Positions 10,526 through 19,896 of a stretch of DNA of 64,000 nt are shown piece after piece. The notes beneath the pieces were generated by a model. It searched no databases and was not told the origin of the DNA. It was given only the letters and a program-made list of their open reading frames with translations. Made by a program: the position numbers and the translations under genes. How positions within the stretch are numbered: position 1 is the first letter of the stretch; each line of letters begins with the position of its first letter. The stretch comes from Maricaulis sp036231565 (GTDB lineage Bacteria > Pseudomonadota > Alphaproteobacteria > Caulobacterales > Maricaulaceae): assembly GCA_036231565.1 (NCBI GenBank), contig JAZAHA010000002.1, positions 66,206 through 130,205 on the forward strand. Direction: 5' to 3'.

Positions 10526-13183
10526 TCAGGCCGCGCTTTCCTTACCCGGTGCATAGTCCAGGATGGGCGCCAGCATCCGCTCGCATTCCTCGACCGTCCA
10601 GCCCTTGCGCCCGGCGTAGTCCTCGACCTGGTCGCGCTCGATCCGGCCGACAGCGAAATAATGACTGTCCGGATGAGACAGATAGATGCCGGAAACCGAC
10701 GAGGCCGGCGTCATCGCGAAGGAGTTGGTCAGGCCGATGCCGGCATTCTCCGGCGCATCAAGGAGCTTGAAGAGCGTGACCTTCTCGGTGTGATCGGGCT
10801 GAGACGGGTAGCCCGGCGCGGGGCGGATACCGGCATAGGCTTCCTCGATCAATTCGCGATTGGAGTGGGCCTCGTCCGGCGCGTAGCCCCAATGGTGCTT
10901 GCGAACCTCTTCGTGCAGCCATTCCGCCGCCGCTTCGGCGAGACGGTCGGACAGCGCCTTGAACATGATGGCGTTGTAGTCATCCTTCGCTTTCTCGAAG
11001 GCCGCAAGCACGTCGGGATTGTCGCCGGCGGTGACGGCGAAGCCGCCGATCCAGTCCTCTTTGCCCTCGGGCGCGAGGAAGTCGAACTGGCTGAGATGCG
11101 GCCGGTCATTCGACTTCGCAGCCTGCTGGCGCAGCCCGTAGAAGCGCTCAAGCACGGTCTTGCGGTCATCATCCGCATACAGCACCGCATCGTCACCGTC
11201 GCGATTGGCCGGCCAGAAACCGCACACCGCGCGCGGTTTGAGCAAACCCTCATCCACGATCTGCTCGAGCATCGCCTGGGCGTCATCGAACAGAGACCGG
11301 GCCGCCTCGCCCCGATTGGGGTCGTCGAAGATCGCCGGATAGCTGCCCTTCATCTCCCAGGTGAAGAAAAAGGGTGTCCAGTCGATATAGTCGACCAGCG
11401 TCGCGACATCCGGCGCGAAAGTTTTCACCCCGGTCCAGTTCGGGCGGGGCGGTGTGTATTGCGACCAGTCGCAATCCCAGCCTTTGCGGCGCGCCTCGGC
11501 GAGCGGCACGCGCTTCTTTGAGGAACGGGCCGCCAGGCGGCGCTCGCGGATCCTGGCGAGATCGGCCCGCACATCGCGGGCATAGTCGTCGCGACCATCG
11601 GAGAGGAGTTTTGACACCACGCCGACCGCGCGGCTGGCATCGAGAACGTGAACCACGGGCGCGACCGAGATCGCCGGATCGATCTTCACCGCCGTGTGGG
11701 CCGGCGAGGTTGTTGCCCCACCGATCAGGAGGGGAATATCGATCTGCTTGCGCTCCATCTCGGAGGCCACGAACACCATCTCGTCGAGCGAGGGCGTGAT
11801 CAGTCCGGACAGGCCGATCACGTCGGCCTTCTCCTTGCGGGCGGTCTCCAGGATTTTCTCGCAGGGCACCATCACGCCCAGATCGATCACGTCATAGCCG
11901 TTACACTGCAGCACGACGCCGACGATATTCTTGCCGATGTCGTGGACATCGCCCTTTACCGTCGCGAGCACGATGCGACCATTGGACGACTGCTCTTCAC
12001 CCGCCGCCTCTTTCTCCTCCTCCATGAAGGGGATGAGGTGGGCCACGGCCTGCTTCATCACGCGCGCCGACTTCACCACCTGGGGCAGGAACATCTTGCC
12101 GTCGCCGAACAGGTCGCCGACGACATTCATCCCGTCCATCAACGGACCCTCGATCACATGCAGGGGGCGATCGAACTGCAGGCGCGCTTCTTCGGTATCC
12201 TCGACGATGAACTCGTTGATCCCGTGCACGAGGGCATGCCGGATACGGTCGCCCACCGCAGCTTCGCGCCAGGAAAGATCACGCTCCTTGCCAGCGCCGC
12301 CGCCCTGCCCGCGATATCGTTCGGCCGCTTCCAGCAGCCGGTCCGTGGAATCGTCGCGGCGGTTGAGGATGACATCCTCGACCAGCTCGCGCAGCTCGGG
12401 ATCGATATCGTCGTAGATATCGAGCTGACCGGCGTTGACGATGCCCATATCCATCCCCGCCTTGATGGCGTGATAGAGGAAGACCGAGTGCATGGCCCGG
12501 CGGACCGGCTCATTGCCACGGAAAGAGAATGAGATATTCGACAGCCCGCCGGAGACGTGACAGCCGGGCAGGTTCTCGCGGATGCGCTTGGTCGCCTCGA
12601 TGAAATCGACCGCGTAATTATTGTGCTCGTCGATCCCCGTCGCCACCGCGAAGATATTGGGGTCGAAAATGATGTCCTCGGGCGGAAAGCCGATCTCATC
12701 GACAAGGATCTTGTAGGCCCGCTCGCAGATCCCGTACTTGCGGTCGGCAGTATCGGCCTGACCGGTCTCGTCGAAAGCCATGACCACGACGGCAGCGCCA
12801 TAGGCCAGACACTTCTCGGCGTGTTCGCGAAACTGGCCCTCGCCCTCTTTCAGGCTGATCGAGTTGACAATGGCCTTGCCCTGCACGTTCTGCAGCCCGG
12901 CCTCGATCACCTCCCATTTCGAACTGTCGATCATCACCGGCACGCGAGCCACATCGGGCTCGCCGGCAATCATGCGCAGGAAAGTCGTCATCGCCTCGAC
13001 ACTGTCGAGCAGGCCCTCGTCCATATTGACGTCGATCACCTGGGCGCCGTTCTCGACCTGCTGACGGGCGACGGACACAGCCTCCGCGTAATCCCCTTCC
13101 GTGATCAGCTTGCGGAAGCGCGCGGAGCCAGTGACGTTCGTCCTCTCGCCGACATTGACGAAGGTGGGTACAGCAACAGCCAT
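10526..13183 (-). CDS. metH: cobalamin-dependent methionine synthase, C-terminal polypeptide (pterin, B12 and activation domains)
   Basis: This 885-aa polypeptide carries the back three quarters of MetH. A pterin-binding domain opens with FVNVGERTNVTGSARFRKLI; then come the B12 cap and Rossmann domain, with the DxHxxG lower-axial motif in GDVHDIGKNIVGVVLQ plus SGLITPSLDEM and GGATTSPAHTA; the C-terminal SAM-dependent reactivation domain contains PAPGYPSQPDH and SGIYLSHPDSHYFAVG. It transfers the methyl group from 5-methyl-THF via methylcobalamin to homocysteine, but needs the separately encoded homocysteine domain located 13 bp upstream. MetH split at this point is known from Caulobacter relatives, so this is not a frameshift. 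Both parts follow metF in one operon. Confidence 0.96.
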   Translation of the reverse strand: MAVAVPTFVNVGERTNVTGSARFRKLITEGDYAEAVSVARQQVENGAQVIDVNMDEGLLDSVEAMTTFLRMIAGEPDVARVPVMIDSSKWEVIEAGLQNVQGKAIVNSISLKEGEGQFREHAEKCLAYGAAVVVMAFDETGQADTADRKYGICERAYKILVDEIGFPPEDIIFDPNIFAVATGIDEHNNYAVDFIEATKRIRENLPGCHVSGGLSNISFSFRGNEPVRRAMHSVFLYHAIKAGMDMGIVNAGQLDIYDDIDPELRELVEDVILNRRDDSTDRLLEAAERYRGQGGGAGKERDLSWREAAVGDRIRHALVHGINEFIVEDTEEARLQFDRPLHVIEGPLMDGMNVVGDLFGDGKMFLPQVVKSARVMKQAVAHLIPFMEEEKEAAGEEQSSNGRIVLATVKGDVHDIGKNIVGVVLQCNGYDVIDLGVMVPCEKILETARKEKADVIGLSGLITPSLDEMVFVASEMERKQIDIPLLIGGATTSPAHTAVKIDPAISVAPVVHVLDASRAVGVVSKLLSDGRDDYARDVRADLARIRERRLAARSSKKRVPLAEARRKGWDCDWSQYTPPRPNWTGVKTFAPDVATLVDYIDWTPFFFTWEMKGSYPAIFDDPNRGEAARSLFDDAQAMLEQIVDEGLLKPRAVCGFWPANRDGDDAVLYADDDRKTVLERFYGLRQQAAKSNDRPHLSQFDFLAPEGKEDWIGGFAVTAGDNPDVLAAFEKAKDDYNAIMFKALSDRLAEAAAEWLHEEVRKHHWGYAPDEAHSNRELIEEAYAGIRPAPGYPSQPDHTEKVTLFKLLDAPENAGIGLTNSFAMTPASSVSGIYLSHPDSHYFAVGRIERDQVEDYAGRKGWTVEECERMLAPILDYAPGKESAA

Positions 13184-13196
13184 GGAATAATTGCCT

Positions 13197-14255
13197 TCAG
13201 GCGGAAAGTTCGAAGGGTTCGAGGCCGGACAGGCGCATGGCCCGCTCGCGTTTGGCCGGGCGGCGCGGCTTGGCGCCCTTCACGGCATCGGCGATAGCCC
13301 GGATATGCTCCGGCGTCGTGCCGCAGCACCCGCCCAGGATATTGACCAGGCCCGACTGCGCCCACTCGCCGACGAAACCCGATGTCTCGTCCGGGGTTTC
13401 GTCATACTCGCCCATGTCGTTGGGCAGGCCGGCATTGGGATAGGTGATGATGCGGGTGTCTGCGACCCGGGCGATCTCGGCGATATAGGGCCGCATCTCC
13501 TCGGCTCCCAGCGCACAGTTCAGACCGACAGCCCAGGGACGCGCATGGCGCACGGAGTACCAGAAGGCCTCGGCCGTCTGCCCGGACAGGGTGCGTCCCG
13601 ACCGGTCGGTAATCGTCCCGGAAATCATGATCGGCCGGTCAATACCGGTCTCGGCCTTGAGATCGAGCAGCGCCTTGATGGCGGCCTTGGCATTGAGCGT
13701 GTCGAACACGGTCTCGATCAGGAAGAAGTCGACATGCTCGGCCATGGCCGCAGCCTGTTCGTGATAGGCCTTGCGGATGGTTTCGAAGTCGATGTCGCGG
13801 AATCCGGGGTCGTTCACATCCGGCGAAATTGACAGCGTCTTGTTGGTCGGCCCGATAGCCCCGGCCACGCCGCGCGGCGTGCCGGTTTCCGCCTCGATCT
13901 CGTCGGCGGCCTCACGGGCCAGGCGCGCACCTTCCCGCGCGATCTCCGGCGCGAGGTCCTGCATGCCGTAATCGGCCTGGGCGATGGAGGTGGCGGAAAA
14001 CGTGTTGGTCTCCACGATGTCCGACCCGGCCTCGAAATAGGCCTTGTGGATCGCCTTCACTGCTTCGGGCGTGGTGAGATTGAGGATGTCGTTATTGCCC
14101 TTGATCGCCGACGGCCAGTCGGCAAAGCGCTCGCCGCGATAGCCCTCTTCATCCAGTTTGAGATCCTGGATTTGGGTGCCCATCGCACCGTCGAGGATCA
14201 GGACACGCTCGCGCCCCAGCGCGGCAAGCGCTTCAACCCGTTCGCCCGTCTTCAT
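13197..14255 (-). CDS. metH: methionine synthase, N-terminal homocysteine-binding polypeptide
   Basis: A 352-aa homocysteine S-methyltransferase domain, the first module of split MetH. It starts MKTGERVEALAALGRERVLILDGAMGTQIQ in outline (read in two parts), and the zinc-binding cysteines appear in GLNCALG and in the GGCCGTTPEHI pair near the C-terminus. The ATG at 14255 shares one base with the metF stop (TGATG), implying translational coupling, and a G-rich stretch lies upstream; the longer frame running into metF is not credible. With the 885-aa polypeptide encoded 13 bp downstream it would reconstitute the complete enzyme. Confidence 0.95.
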   Translation of the reverse strand: MKTGERVEALAALGRERVLILDGAMGTQIQDLKLDEEGYRGERFADWPSAIKGNNDILNLTTPEAVKAIHKAYFEAGSDIVETNTFSATSIAQADYGMQDLAPEIAREGARLAREAADEIEAETGTPRGVAGAIGPTNKTLSISPDVNDPGFRDIDFETIRKAYHEQAAAMAEHVDFFLIETVFDTLNAKAAIKALLDLKAETGIDRPIMISGTITDRSGRTLSGQTAEAFWYSVRHARPWAVGLNCALGAEEMRPYIAEIARVADTRIITYPNAGLPNDMGEYDETPDETSGFVGEWAQSGLVNILGGCCGTTPEHIRAIADAVKGAKPRRPAKRERAMRLSGLEPFELSA

Positions 14256-15160
14256 CACGCAACCCCCACCGGTTCGCGCTGATCGGCCTTCACGCCGAGC
14301 AGCTGACAGGTGGAAAGCGCCAATTCCGCCCGGTTGAGCGTGTAGAAGTGGAAATTGTCGACACCGCCCGCCTGCAGCTTGCTGCACAACTTGGCGGCGA
14401 CATGGGCCGTCACCAGCTTGCGCGTGCCGGCGTCTTCATCGAGCCCTTCATAGGCCTCGTGCAGCCAGACCGGAAGGCTGGCACCGCACAGCCCCGCCAT
14501 CCGCTTGAGACCGTTGAAATTGGCCTGCAGCATGATGCCCGGCACGATCGGGATGGTGATACCGGCTCGCTCGGCGCGGTCGCGGAAGCGGAAATACACG
14601 TCCGGCTCGAAGAAGAACTGGGTGATGGCGCGCGTGGCACCGTTGTCGATCTTCTTCTTCAGCAGGTCGATATCGTAGTCGAAATCGGGGCTCTCCGGGT
14701 GCTTTTCCGGATAGCAGCCGACGGAAATCTCGAAGTCGCCGATCTTGCGGATTCCGCGCGCGAGTTCCGCGGCGTTGGCATAGCCGCCCGGATGGGGCGT
14801 ATAGGCCTCGCCAATACCGTCCGGCGGATCGCCGCGCAGGGCGACAATGTGCCGGATACCGGCCGACCAGTAGTCGCGGATCACATCATCGATCTCCTCG
14901 CGCGTCGCCGAAACACAGGTCAGGTGCGCAGCGGGCCGGATCCCCGTCTCGCGCACGATACGGCGCACGGTCCGGTGCGTCCGGTCGCGCGTCGAACCGC
15001 CGGCACCATAGGTCACCGACACGAAATTCGGCGACAGGGGCTCAAGCCGGGAAATCGACTCCCAGAGCGTCTCTTCCATCGCCTCGGTCTTGGGCGGGAA
15101 GAATTCGAAGGACACGTTCAGTCCGTTCCGTGGCTGTATCGTACTGCCGTCCGCACTCAT
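14255..15160 (-). CDS. metF: 5,10-methylenetetrahydrofolate reductase
   Basis: MetF (301 aa, the usual bacterial length) reduces 5,10-methylene-THF to 5-methyl-THF with FAD and NADH, feeding the methionine synthase encoded next. Family blocks are VSFEFFPPKTEAMEETLW, YGAGGSTRDRTH, the FAD-binding HIVALRGDPPDG and ISVGCYPEKHPES. The ATG at 15160 has AGGTGATCC upstream. Its stop overlaps the start of the methyltransferase half of metH, so metF-metH(N)-metH(C) is one coupled operon. A plausible promoter and an operator-like palindrome lie 70-110 bp upstream. Confidence 0.97.
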   Translation of the reverse strand: MSADGSTIQPRNGLNVSFEFFPPKTEAMEETLWESISRLEPLSPNFVSVTYGAGGSTRDRTHRTVRRIVRETGIRPAAHLTCVSATREEIDDVIRDYWSAGIRHIVALRGDPPDGIGEAYTPHPGGYANAAELARGIRKIGDFEISVGCYPEKHPESPDFDYDIDLLKKKIDNGATRAITQFFFEPDVYFRFRDRAERAGITIPIVPGIMLQANFNGLKRMAGLCGASLPVWLHEAYEGLDEDAGTRKLVTAHVAAKLCSKLQAGGVDNFHFYTLNRAELALSTCQLLGVKADQREPVGVA

Positions 15161-15229
15161 GGATCACCTTCAGCTGGCCTGCCGGCACGCGGCCGGTTTT
15201 GCAGGGCATGTCGAATTCGCTTGCGTCAT

Positions 15230-15258
15230 TCTATAGCGCATTAACATGGCGACATAAA
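15230..15258 (-). promoter_or_regulatory. predicted metF promoter
   Basis: On the minus strand TTTATG (15258-15253) and TATAGA (15235-15230) are separated by 17 bases, a sigma-70-like arrangement about 70 bp upstream of the metF ATG. The -35 hexamer lies inside the palindrome at 15252-15271, so a bound repressor would block it. Prediction by eye only. Confidence 0.45.
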
Positions 15259-15271
15259 GATATCTTTATGT
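15252..15271. promoter_or_regulatory. perfect 20-bp palindrome, probable methionine-cycle repressor operator (metF side)
   Basis: ACATAAAGAT and ATCTTTATGT form a perfect 20-bp palindrome in the metF-metK divergent region. A near-identical site (core ATAAAG...CTTTAT) lies 116 bp away next to metK. The AT-rich ArsR-type symmetry and the target genes (metF, metH, metK, ahcY) resemble the operators of SahR, the ArsR-family SAH-responsive regulators described for proteobacterial methionine-cycle genes. No regulator gene is in the window, so the identity of the repressor is inferred. Confidence 0.7.
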
Positions 15272-15367
15272 GCAATGGATTGAAAGGGGGTGACTGCAGC
15301 GAGACGGCCGGACATGTTTTCACCAAGAGGCTTGCATCCGCTGCGCGTATCTGTTCTACCCCACGCG

Positions 15368-15387
15368 ATATAAAGCGATCTTTATAT
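15368..15387. promoter_or_regulatory. second copy of the palindromic operator (metK side)
   Basis: ATATAAAG and CTTTATAT are perfect 8-bp arms around CGAT, the same half-sites as the palindrome at 15252-15271. It ends 13 bp before the preferred metK GTG start and covers the ATG at 15386 that would otherwise be the longest-frame start, supporting the GTG choice. Position over the transcription start/5' leader suits repression. Confidence 0.68.
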
Positions 15388-15400
15388 GAGGATATGCGCA

Positions 15401-16567
<1,167 letters not shown>

Positions 16568-16588
16568 ATCGTCCCAAACCTATATGAC

Positions 16589-16620
16589 GGGGCCGGCCGC
16601 AGCAGCTATGCGCCGGCCCC
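16589..16620 (+). other. intercistronic hairpin between metK and ahcY
   Basis: GGGGCCGGC (16589-16597) and GCCGGCCCC (16612-16620) are perfect 9-bp arms with a 14-base loop. No T-run follows, so it is not a standard terminator; it could stabilise the metK mRNA end or partly attenuate readthrough into ahcY. It does not match the SAH-riboswitch pattern as far as can be judged by eye. Confidence 0.5.
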
Positions 16621-16684
16621 GGTATTTCCGGCGCTCGTCCAGCGCCCCGTCAGAAACCCGAAACACGAAGAGGACCTGAAGGTC

Positions 16685-18112
16685 ATGACTGCTGTTGCGG
16701 ATAAATCCCAGTTCGCCGCCGACCACCCCTACGTCATCAAGGACATCTCCCTGGCACAATGGGGCCGGACCGAGATCGAGATGGCCGAGATCGAGATGCC
16801 GGGCCTGATGTCCCTGCGCGAGGAGTTCGGCAAGGCCCAGCCCCTGAAAGGCGCGCGCATCGCCGGCTCGCTGCACATGACGATCCAGACCGCGGTTCTC
16901 ATTGAGACCCTGGTCGCGCTTGGCGCCGAAGTGCGCTGGGCATCGTGCAATATCTTCTCCACCCAGGACCATGCCGCGGCGGCCATCGCCGAGCAGAAAA
17001 TCCCGGTCTTCGCCTACAAGGGCGAGACGCTGGAAGAGTACTGGGACTATGCCGACGCCATCTTCCATTGGCCGAACGGCGAAACCGCCAACATGATCCT
17101 GGACGATGGCGGCGATGCCACCATGTATCTGATCCTCGGCGAAAAGGCCGAGGCCGATCATTCCCTGCTCGATCACCCGAAGTCGGAAGAAGAGACCGCG
17201 CTCTTCGCCCAGATCCGCAAGCGCTTTGAAGCCACGCCGGGCTGGTTCACCAAGGCCAAGAACGCCATCCAGGGCGTCTCCGAAGAGACGACGACCGGCG
17301 TGATGCGTCTCTACCAGATGGCCAAGCGTGGCGAGCTGCCCTTCCCCGCAATCAACGTCAATGACAGCGTCACCAAGTCGAAATTCGACAACCGCTATGG
17401 CTGCCGCGAAAGCCTGGTGGACGCCATCCGCCGCGGCACCGATGTGATGATGGCCGGCAAGAAGGCCGTCGTCTGCGGCTATGGCGATGTCGGCAAGGGC
17501 TCGGCCGAGTCCCTGCGCGGCGCCGGCGCCCGTGTCTACGTCACCGAAATCGATCCGATCTGCGCCCTGCAGGCCTGCATGGACGGTTTCGAGGTTGTGC
17601 GCCTGGACGATGTCGTCGGCGAGATGGACATCTTCGTCACCGCGACGGGCAATAAGGACATCATCACCGTCGACCACATGCGCGCCATGAAGGACATGGC
17701 GATCGTCTGCAATATCGGCCACTTCGACAACGAGATTCAGGTCGAGAGCCTGAAGAACTTCCAGTGGACGAATGTGAAGCCGCAGGTCGATCTCGTGCAG
17801 TTCCCGGACGGCAACCGCATCATCCTTCTGTCCGAAGGCCGCCTGGTGAATCTGGGCAATGCGACCGGCCATCCCTCCTTCGTGATGTCGTCCTCCTTCA
17901 CCAACCAGACGCTCGCCCAGATCGAGCTCTGGACGAAGGGCGACGAGTACAAGAACGAGGTCTACATCCTGCCCAAGCACCTGGACGAGAAGGTGGCCCG
18001 CCTGCACCTCGACAAGCTCGGCGCCAAGCTGACCGAACTCTCCAGCGACCAGGCCGATTATATCGGCGTGCCGCAAGCCGGCCCGTTCAAGGCGGAACAT
18101 TACCGCTACTAG
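16685..18112 (+). CDS. ahcY: adenosylhomocysteinase (SAH hydrolase)
   Basis: AhcY (475 aa) hydrolyses S-adenosylhomocysteine to adenosine and homocysteine, relieving product inhibition of methyltransferases and returning homocysteine to MetH. Landmarks are GSLHMTIQTAVLIETLVALG with ASCNIFSTQDHAAAAI, the catalytic NDSVTKSKFDNRYGCRES region with its lysine and aspartate, and the NAD-binding VVCGYGDVGKGSAES. The C-terminal QADYIGVPQAGPFKAEHYRY, which completes the neighbouring subunit's NAD site, is present. An insertion typical of the longer alphaproteobacterial/eukaryal class accounts for its length. A rho-independent terminator follows 30 bp after the stop. Confidence 0.98.
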   Translation: MTAVADKSQFAADHPYVIKDISLAQWGRTEIEMAEIEMPGLMSLREEFGKAQPLKGARIAGSLHMTIQTAVLIETLVALGAEVRWASCNIFSTQDHAAAAIAEQKIPVFAYKGETLEEYWDYADAIFHWPNGETANMILDDGGDATMYLILGEKAEADHSLLDHPKSEEETALFAQIRKRFEATPGWFTKAKNAIQGVSEETTTGVMRLYQMAKRGELPFPAINVNDSVTKSKFDNRYGCRESLVDAIRRGTDVMMAGKKAVVCGYGDVGKGSAESLRGAGARVYVTEIDPICALQACMDGFEVVRLDDVVGEMDIFVTATGNKDIITVDHMRAMKDMAIVCNIGHFDNEIQVESLKNFQWTNVKPQVDLVQFPDGNRIILLSEGRLVNLGNATGHPSFVMSSSFTNQTLAQIELWTKGDEYKNEVYILPKHLDEKVARLHLDKLGAKLTELSSDQADYIGVPQAGPFKAEHYRY

Positions 18113-18141
18113 GCGACGTCCGGACTTTGAAGAATGCGGAG

Positions 18142-18173
18142 CGCCCTGCCTTTCTGGCGGGGCGTTTCCTTTT
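18142..18173 (+). terminator. rho-independent terminator after ahcY
   Basis: CGCCCTGCC (18142-18150) pairs with GGCGGGGCG (18156-18164), including one G-U pair, over a 5-base loop and is followed by TTTCCTTTT. It lies between the convergent ahcY and 5-formyl-THF cyclo-ligase genes and has a usable T-tract only on the plus strand. Confidence 0.8.
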
Positions 18174-18177
18174 GTGC

Positions 18178-18753
18178 TCAGGCGAAGGCCTGCCAGCCTT
18201 CGTCGGTGATCAGCGCATCGAGACGCTGGTCATGATCCTCGCAAGGCAGGCGATCCACGCATTGTTCGGGATATGCCAGCCCGACGACACGCACCTCGCC
18301 GGCTTTGCGCAGCCGGGCCAGCGTGCGGTCGTAATAACCCGCCCCGAAGCCGAGGCGTACACCCTGGCGATCCACACCGACCAGCGGCACAAGAACCAGA
18401 TCGGGGACGGCTTCAGGTGCCCGGTCCGTAGGCTCCTTCACGCCGAAGGCCCGGGCTTCCAGCGTGTCGCCGGCGCGCCAGCACCGGAAGACCAGTGGCC
18501 GGTCCCGCCCCTGGACGACAGGCAGGCAGAGTTGGGCGCCTGCAGCGGCGAATGATGCCATCAGCGGCCCCGGATCGATCTCGTGCGGCAGCGGATGATA
18601 CCCCGCCACGACCATGCCGGCGCGCGGCCGCCAGTTGGGTGCAAAATGATCAACCAGCCGTTCGCCGGCCTCCGGCCGGGCGGCCGATGCGGCAATGCGG
18701 TCGGCGATCAGGCGGCGCCTCAGGACGGATTTTGCGTCAGTCGTTTCAGTCAT
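18178..18753 (-). CDS. 5-formyltetrahydrofolate cyclo-ligase
   Basis: A 191-aa 5-FCL (YgfA/Fau family), which converts 5-formyl-THF to 5,10-methenyl-THF with ATP, rescuing folate for one-carbon metabolism. Family features are the N-terminal KSVLRRRLIADRIA helix with the basic residues that bind ATP, VVAGYHPLPHEIDPGPLM, and the C-terminal VPLVGVDRQGVRLGFGAGYYDRTL in which the GxGxGYYDR motif binds phosphate. The ATG at 18753 is chosen because the longer frame would run through the 6S RNA. Its place directly after 6S RNA matches the conserved ssrS-ygfA order of proteobacteria, and it also fits the neighbouring folate/methionine genes. Confidence 0.93.
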   Translation of the reverse strand: MTETTDAKSVLRRRLIADRIAASAARPEAGERLVDHFAPNWRPRAGMVVAGYHPLPHEIDPGPLMASFAAAGAQLCLPVVQGRDRPLVFRCWRAGDTLEARAFGVKEPTDRAPEAVPDLVLVPLVGVDRQGVRLGFGAGYYDRTLARLRKAGEVRVVGLAYPEQCVDRLPCEDHDQRLDALITDEGWQAFA

Positions 18754-18773
18754 GACCCTGGCGGACAGCGGGT

Positions 18774-18940
18774 GTGACGGCTCCACTTGCGCCGGTGGTG
18801 CGTGTGTATCCCCACGGACCCGACAATTCAGGTGGGCGCCGCGTGAAAGGGACCACGGTCCCGAACAGAGGCAGCTCCCTCGTGGAGATGTACGGTCAGC
18901 GGGATAAACGCTCCTGTCGCACGCAGCAGATAACCGTCAC
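18774..18940 (-). ncRNA. ssrS: 6S RNA (approximate ends)
   Basis: The 217-bp gap between zapA and the 5-FCL gene has no ORF and sits where 6S RNA is found in many proteobacteria, on the same strand. The RNA-strand sequence can close on itself: GTGACGG (18940-18934) pairs with CCGTCAC (18780-18774), giving a ~167-nt molecule of normal alphaproteobacterial size. Internal blocks such as GAGGGAGCTGCC, GACCGTGGTCCC and CGCGGCGCCCACCTG resemble alphaproteobacterial 6S RNAs as remembered. 6S RNA binds the housekeeping RNA polymerase as an open-promoter mimic. Ends are set by the closing stem only. Confidence 0.8.
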
Positions 18941-18971
18941 GGTTTCTATGTGGCGTTTTCCGGCCTCAGTC

Positions 18972-19394
18972 TCAAGCGCGCGCATCTGCGAGGTGTGCAG
19001 CAGCGGCGCCGTCTTCCTCGCCCGGAGCAGCCGGCGGCTCACCCTCCAGATCGGTGGCAAAGGCCTCCAGGCGCTCGGCCACATCAATCAGGCAGCTCAC
19101 CATGCGCTGGCGTTCTTCGGCCTGCAGGCTGGCTGCGCCATGGCGTTCGTGGCGCAGACGCTCGATATGGCTTTCCAGCGCCTCGATCCGCCGCTCGAAA
19201 TCCTTGTGCTCGTCAATCAGCATCAGGGCCGCCATCAACAGAAGCCGGACATCGCCGATCTGGCCAACCTGTTCGACTATCCCGCCGACGCGCTGGTCAA
19301 GCTGTCCGGCGAGCTCGCGCAGATAGGCTTCCTGGCCGTCTTCGCAGCCGATGGTGAACTCACGGCCATTGAGTGTCACAGTGACCTTCGACAT
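18972..19394 (-). CDS. zapA: cell division protein ZapA
   Basis: A 140-aa ZapA homolog, which cross-links FtsZ protofilaments at the division site. The N-terminal globular part VTVTLNGREFTIGCEDGQEA followed by LRELAGQLDQRV is diagnostic, and it continues into the long coiled coil (about residues 60-110, IDEHKDFERRIEALESHIERLRHE). The Ala/Glu-rich tail is not conserved. It starts 5 bp after the stop of a coiled-coil gene (DUF4164-like) and is followed by 6S RNA and 5-FCL, the usual alphaproteobacterial order. Confidence 0.92.
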   Translation of the reverse strand: MSKVTVTLNGREFTIGCEDGQEAYLRELAGQLDQRVGGIVEQVGQIGDVRLLLMAALMLIDEHKDFERRIEALESHIERLRHERHGAASLQAEERQRMVSCLIDVAERLEAFATDLEGEPPAAPGEEDGAAAAHLADARA

Positions 19395-19399
19395 GCCGC

Positions 19400-19777
19400 C
19401 TACTCCTCACCTGCCAGACCGCGCAGGTCCTCGATCGCCCGGTCGAGCGCATCGGACGCTTCCTGGGCGGCCTGATGCAGCGCGGCTTCGCGGCCGCGCG
19501 CCTCGTCCAGGGCTTCGGCCAGCCGCGCCCGGTCGTCATCGGCATTGCGGGCCTGGTCGGCCGCCGTCTCGGCGCGCTCGACGCGCGCGCGCATACGGCC
19601 GGCCACACGCTCGACACGCGTCATCGCGCCATCCAGCCGGGCCACGGCCTCCTTGAGCGGATCTGAGGGCAATTCCGGACGCACGTTCATACGCCCAGAA
19701 TCGGCTGCGTCGGTAAAAAGTTCAAGTGACCTCTCAAGTCTTCCGCCGGATACACTGGCGTTGGCGGCAGATGTCAT
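19400..19777 (-). CDS. DUF4164-like coiled-coil protein upstream of zapA
   Basis: A 125-aa soluble protein that is mostly one predicted coiled coil: from about residue 38 onward it is Ala/Arg/Glu-rich with heptads (VARLDGAMTRVERVAGRMRA, then a run of ERAETAADQARNADDDRARL). The N-terminal ~35 residues are polar and probably disordered. A small coiled-coil protein of the DUF4164 type is regularly found immediately upstream of zapA in alphaproteobacteria, which is the main support. The ATG at 19777 is one of several possible starts; an upstream in-frame codon at 19861 would add 28 residues. A role alongside ZapA in division is inferred from context. Confidence 0.75.
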   Translation of the reverse strand: MTSAANASVSGGRLERSLELFTDAADSGRMNVRPELPSDPLKEAVARLDGAMTRVERVAGRMRARVERAETAADQARNADDDRARLAEALDEARGREAALHQAAQEASDALDRAIEDLRGLAGEE

Positions 19778-19896
19778 CACCGAAACGCGGCCATTTTGAG
19801 TCCGTGTCAGGCCATCCGCGGGCAGGGTGGCGCGATTGACCTTCTCCGCACGACGGGCCAAACAGTCGCACCGGTAACGCGATCACGGGATGCGCG

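Noticed and set aside
10526..14255. Frameshift splitting metH
   Set aside because: Both parts end and begin at domain borders with reasonable starts, and the same split is known in relatives.
15272..15367. Possible SAM-sensing riboswitch in the metF-metK gap
   Set aside because: No recognisable SAM-I, SAM-II or SAM/SAH riboswitch core could be seen; DNA palindromes explain the regulation better.
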